From Micropterix aruncella (Eukaryota; Arthropoda; Insecta; Lepidoptera; Micropterigidae), in NCBI GenBank assembly GCA_944548615.1, contig OX155961.1, forward strand, positions 23,213,120 to 23,277,119: a stretch of DNA of 64,000 nucleotides, written 5' to 3'. The translations under genes and the position numbers were made by a program. The notes under the pieces were generated by a model. That model saw only the letters and a program-made list of their open reading frames with translations. It was not told the DNA's origin and did not search any database. Position 1 is the first letter of the stretch. Each line of letters opens with the position of its first letter. Below are positions 60,655 to 64,000 of the stretch, in pieces.

Positions 60655-60910
60655 TTTAAAATAAAATTAGTAAAAGCTACTTAAAAAGTAGCGAAGGAAA
60701 TCCCAGCTTGTATTGGGAAATGCTTATGTTTGAATGAGATATACTTACGGATGTGCACGACTTTCGACGGTGCAATGTAAGTTTAAAGGTCCTTTTGCAG
60801 TCGACTAACGATCACTATTCATCCATATATCTCATAAATAGGGCTTATCCTTATGCAACACAAAATGCCTTCAATTGAGACGAATTAAGCGAAAAAATAA
60901 AAAAATTAAA
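60655..60910 (+). repeat. Composite repeat block R, copy 3
   Basis: AAAATTAGTAAAAGCTACTT, GTAGCGAAGGAAATCCCAGC, ACTTTCGACGGTGCAATGTA. Its first 60 bp recur inverted at 61020-61075. Confidence 0.6.
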
Positions 60911-61019
60911 CTATTGATCACTTCGGCAAAGCCGTTTTCCAAATGAAAGTGACATTACGAAATTATTCAAATTTCGAATGCTACCAACATTTAAAATATG
61001 ACACAATTGGCTGAGTTTG

Positions 61020-61628
<609 letters not shown>

Positions 61629-61815
61629 GCATTCCTACACTTGGATGCGTCACAAAATTAAATGCTAAAAATTTAATTATTAAAAACATAACTATCGTGA
61701 TAGTTGTCATCGCTGTAATATTATATTCAATATTACCTATATAGAAATAATCAAAATATACTAATGTGATTTAAGAGTCAAGGAGAATAATATATTGAAA
61801 TATAAATGCAAATTC
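61629..61815 (+). repeat. LINE 3' UTR with Helitron empty site
   Basis: CAATATT|ACCT context at 61728-61738 (minus strand AGGTAA|TATTG) is the unoccupied version of the H2/H3 insertion point. Confidence 0.8.
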
Positions 61816-61968
61816 TATGTAGAATAATCAAAAAATATATATTTTATTGTCAATCCAGCAATAATGCTTTCGTATTTTTTTAAAAATGAATAGATGTTTA
61901 ATAAATTATATGAAAATTAGAATGTCAGCTATCATAATACCGTTATGTTTAAAACTTTACGCATTTCA

Positions 61969-62612
61969 TTAATCATCAACATGGAAAATAGACTCAGAAT
62001 TTTCAAACTCCCTTATACCATAAATTGGGTTTCTTACCAAATTATTTATGATTATCTTTTTAAATTGGACCTCTCCGAGGCTTTTCATTTGCTCTGGAAT
62101 CTTTTTATAGAACGACAAATTTTGATGAATAAAACTGTATCGCACTTTGCTAAGTCGCTGTCGGTTTATGTGGAGATTGGATTTATTCCTCGTATCGTGA
62201 TGATGAAAATCACTATTCACCGGAGCTTCTGTTAGGTGTCTACGAGCGTACATAATATTTTGGTAGATGTAAGAAGAAAATAGAGTCATTATTCCTGATT
62301 TTACAAATAGCGGCTTACAAGAACTTCTCGGTGAGACTCTATATAAACTGCGTACCGCTCTTTTCTGGTGGAGAAAAATTCTTTTTGAGTTTGGTGCCAT
62401 TCCCCAAAACAGTAGGCCATACGTTATTAGAGAGTGGAAATATGCAAAATAGACGGATTTAGCTGCTTCAAAACCGCATAAACTTCTTATCTTTCTAATG
62501 GCGAATATGGCACTGCACAATTTTTTACTGAGATCATTTAAGTGATCAGACCATTGTAATTTTTGATCAATTTCTAAACCGAGAAATTTCGTGGAGGAGA
62601 CATAGACACGAC
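61969..62612 (-). pseudogene. Jockey-type LINE ORF2 C-terminal third
   Basis: Minus strand reads VSSTKFLGLEIDQKLQWSDH, LNDLSKKLCSAIFAIRKIRS, YFAYFHSLITYGLLFWG, LHQKRAVRSLYRVSPRSSCK, NIMYARRH, HDTRNKSNLHINRQRLSKVR and NLSFYKKIPEQMKSL, ending IYGIREF. This is the uninterrupted end of a Jockey-superfamily RT: KFLG--ID--L-W--H, Y-A-F-S--TYG--FWG, QK-A-R---, the THDTRN-K basic patch, FYN-IP. Over 200 codons without a stop, but the YADD catalytic motif lies upstream and is missing. It meets another LINE fragment head-to-head at about 62600. Confidence 0.8.
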
Positions 62613-62819
62613 ACTAGACATAAAGACAGACATATACAACCAAAAAGACAAAGACACTATATTTACCTAGCGAAAAAACTCCATAACATATTTACCACGC
62701 AATTAGGCCAAGCTACAATCATTCAAAATGACGCTCACTACAAAAGACTGGTAACATTATGGTTGTTACACTCGACGAGGGAGCACTGTGAGTCGTTAGT
62801 AACTAACGTTATTAAATAG
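62600..62819 (+). pseudogene. LINE C-terminal fragment, opposite orientation
   Basis: RHRHDTRHKDRHIQPKRQRH, YIYLAKKLHNIFTTQLGQAT, LWLLHSTREHCESLVTNVIK and a stop. It looks like the end of a LINE RT (basic patch, then Y-AKKLYN-, then WLL--S-E-). Family not fixed. Confidence 0.4.
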
Positions 62820-62928
62820 GTGCACAGATGACTTATATTATTATTGTTATTATTATCTCATTAGCCTCATAACTGTATTCATATATCTCCCATATATATT
62901 ATATCTCATTTAATTTAATAAAGATTTT

Positions 62929-63835
<907 letters not shown>

Positions 63836-64000
63836 GGGAGCTAATGGGAGCTAAGACCCATATGTTCAGGACCGGTCAAACCACGGGTCAACACCCATCC
63901 GGCTGCCTCCATGTATGATGTGCGAGCCCGGGTAGGACTCTGGACTGCAGGCTAGTTTCCTCCAGCAGTCAATATTTTGGCGCTCCTGGACGGTTTGCGC
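63836..64000 (-). mobile_element. Family S element, 3' part, continues past window
   Basis: GGGAGCTAATGGGAGCTAAG (a doubled ATTAGCTCCC tail on the minus strand), then ACCACGGGTCAACACCCATC, GAGCCCGGGTAGGACTCTGG and GGCGCTCCTGGACGGT. Confidence 0.75.

Overview
This window is repeat-rich animal nuclear DNA. There are no operons, Shine-Dalgarno sites or dense long reading frames. Nearly everything recognisable is a transposable element or its remains. Helitron ends (5' TC, 3' CTAG, insertion between A and T), Jockey/CR1/RTE-type LINE tails, mariner and Tc1 remnants, Penelope-like elements and a short terminal-inverted-repeat element with AACACGCTTTTAT ends together suggest an arthropod, most likely a moth or butterfly. 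That assignment is an inference from repeat types, not from a host gene. I found no convincing host protein gene, tRNA, rRNA or CRISPR array.

Layout. 1-0.9 kb: 5' end of an autonomous Helitron leaving the window. 3-7.6 kb, 13-15.4 kb, 23.8-24.4 kb, 39 kb, 41.4-42 kb, 45.4-46 kb, 48.1-48.8 kb and the right edge: 14 copies of a GC-rich, roughly 660-700 bp dispersed element, called family S here. Several copies are full length with 10-14 bp target-site duplications. 8.6-13 kb: DNA-transposon debris and a 731 bp Helitron. 15.8-18.7 kb: LINE 3' ends. 19.06-21.46 kb: a near-perfect 2.4 kb palindrome with a Helitron in each arm. 22.2-23.4 kb: a dead mariner. 26.6-31.3 kb: a 370 bp (TA)n array joined to an open Penelope-like RT/GIY-YIG frame, then a composite repeat (blocks L and R) split by a Tc1 element. 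32-38 kb: RTE, RLE-type and CR1/Jockey-type LINE remnants and a Harbinger-like MITE. 43.4-44.5 kb: a second L/R repeat carrying a small open frame. 49.2-56.9 kb: a second Penelope lineage, rearranged and partly head-to-head. 58.7-63.8 kb: a Helitron, a third L/R repeat, two long (TA)n arrays and convergent or divergent LINE fragments.

How the parts relate. The window is a record of nested insertions. Family S is inserted into family S, a Helitron into a LINE tail, and Tc1 into a (TA)n array. Long (TA)n arrays lie at the junctions between unrelated elements. One 504-codon Penelope frame, one 385-codon Penelope frame and one 220-codon RLE frame are the only long uninterrupted coding stretches with recognisable domains. 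The S family is the strongest candidate for something undescribed: its copies carry target-site duplications of variable length, as expected of retroposition, but I see no clear source gene, no partner LINE tail and no good Pol III box.
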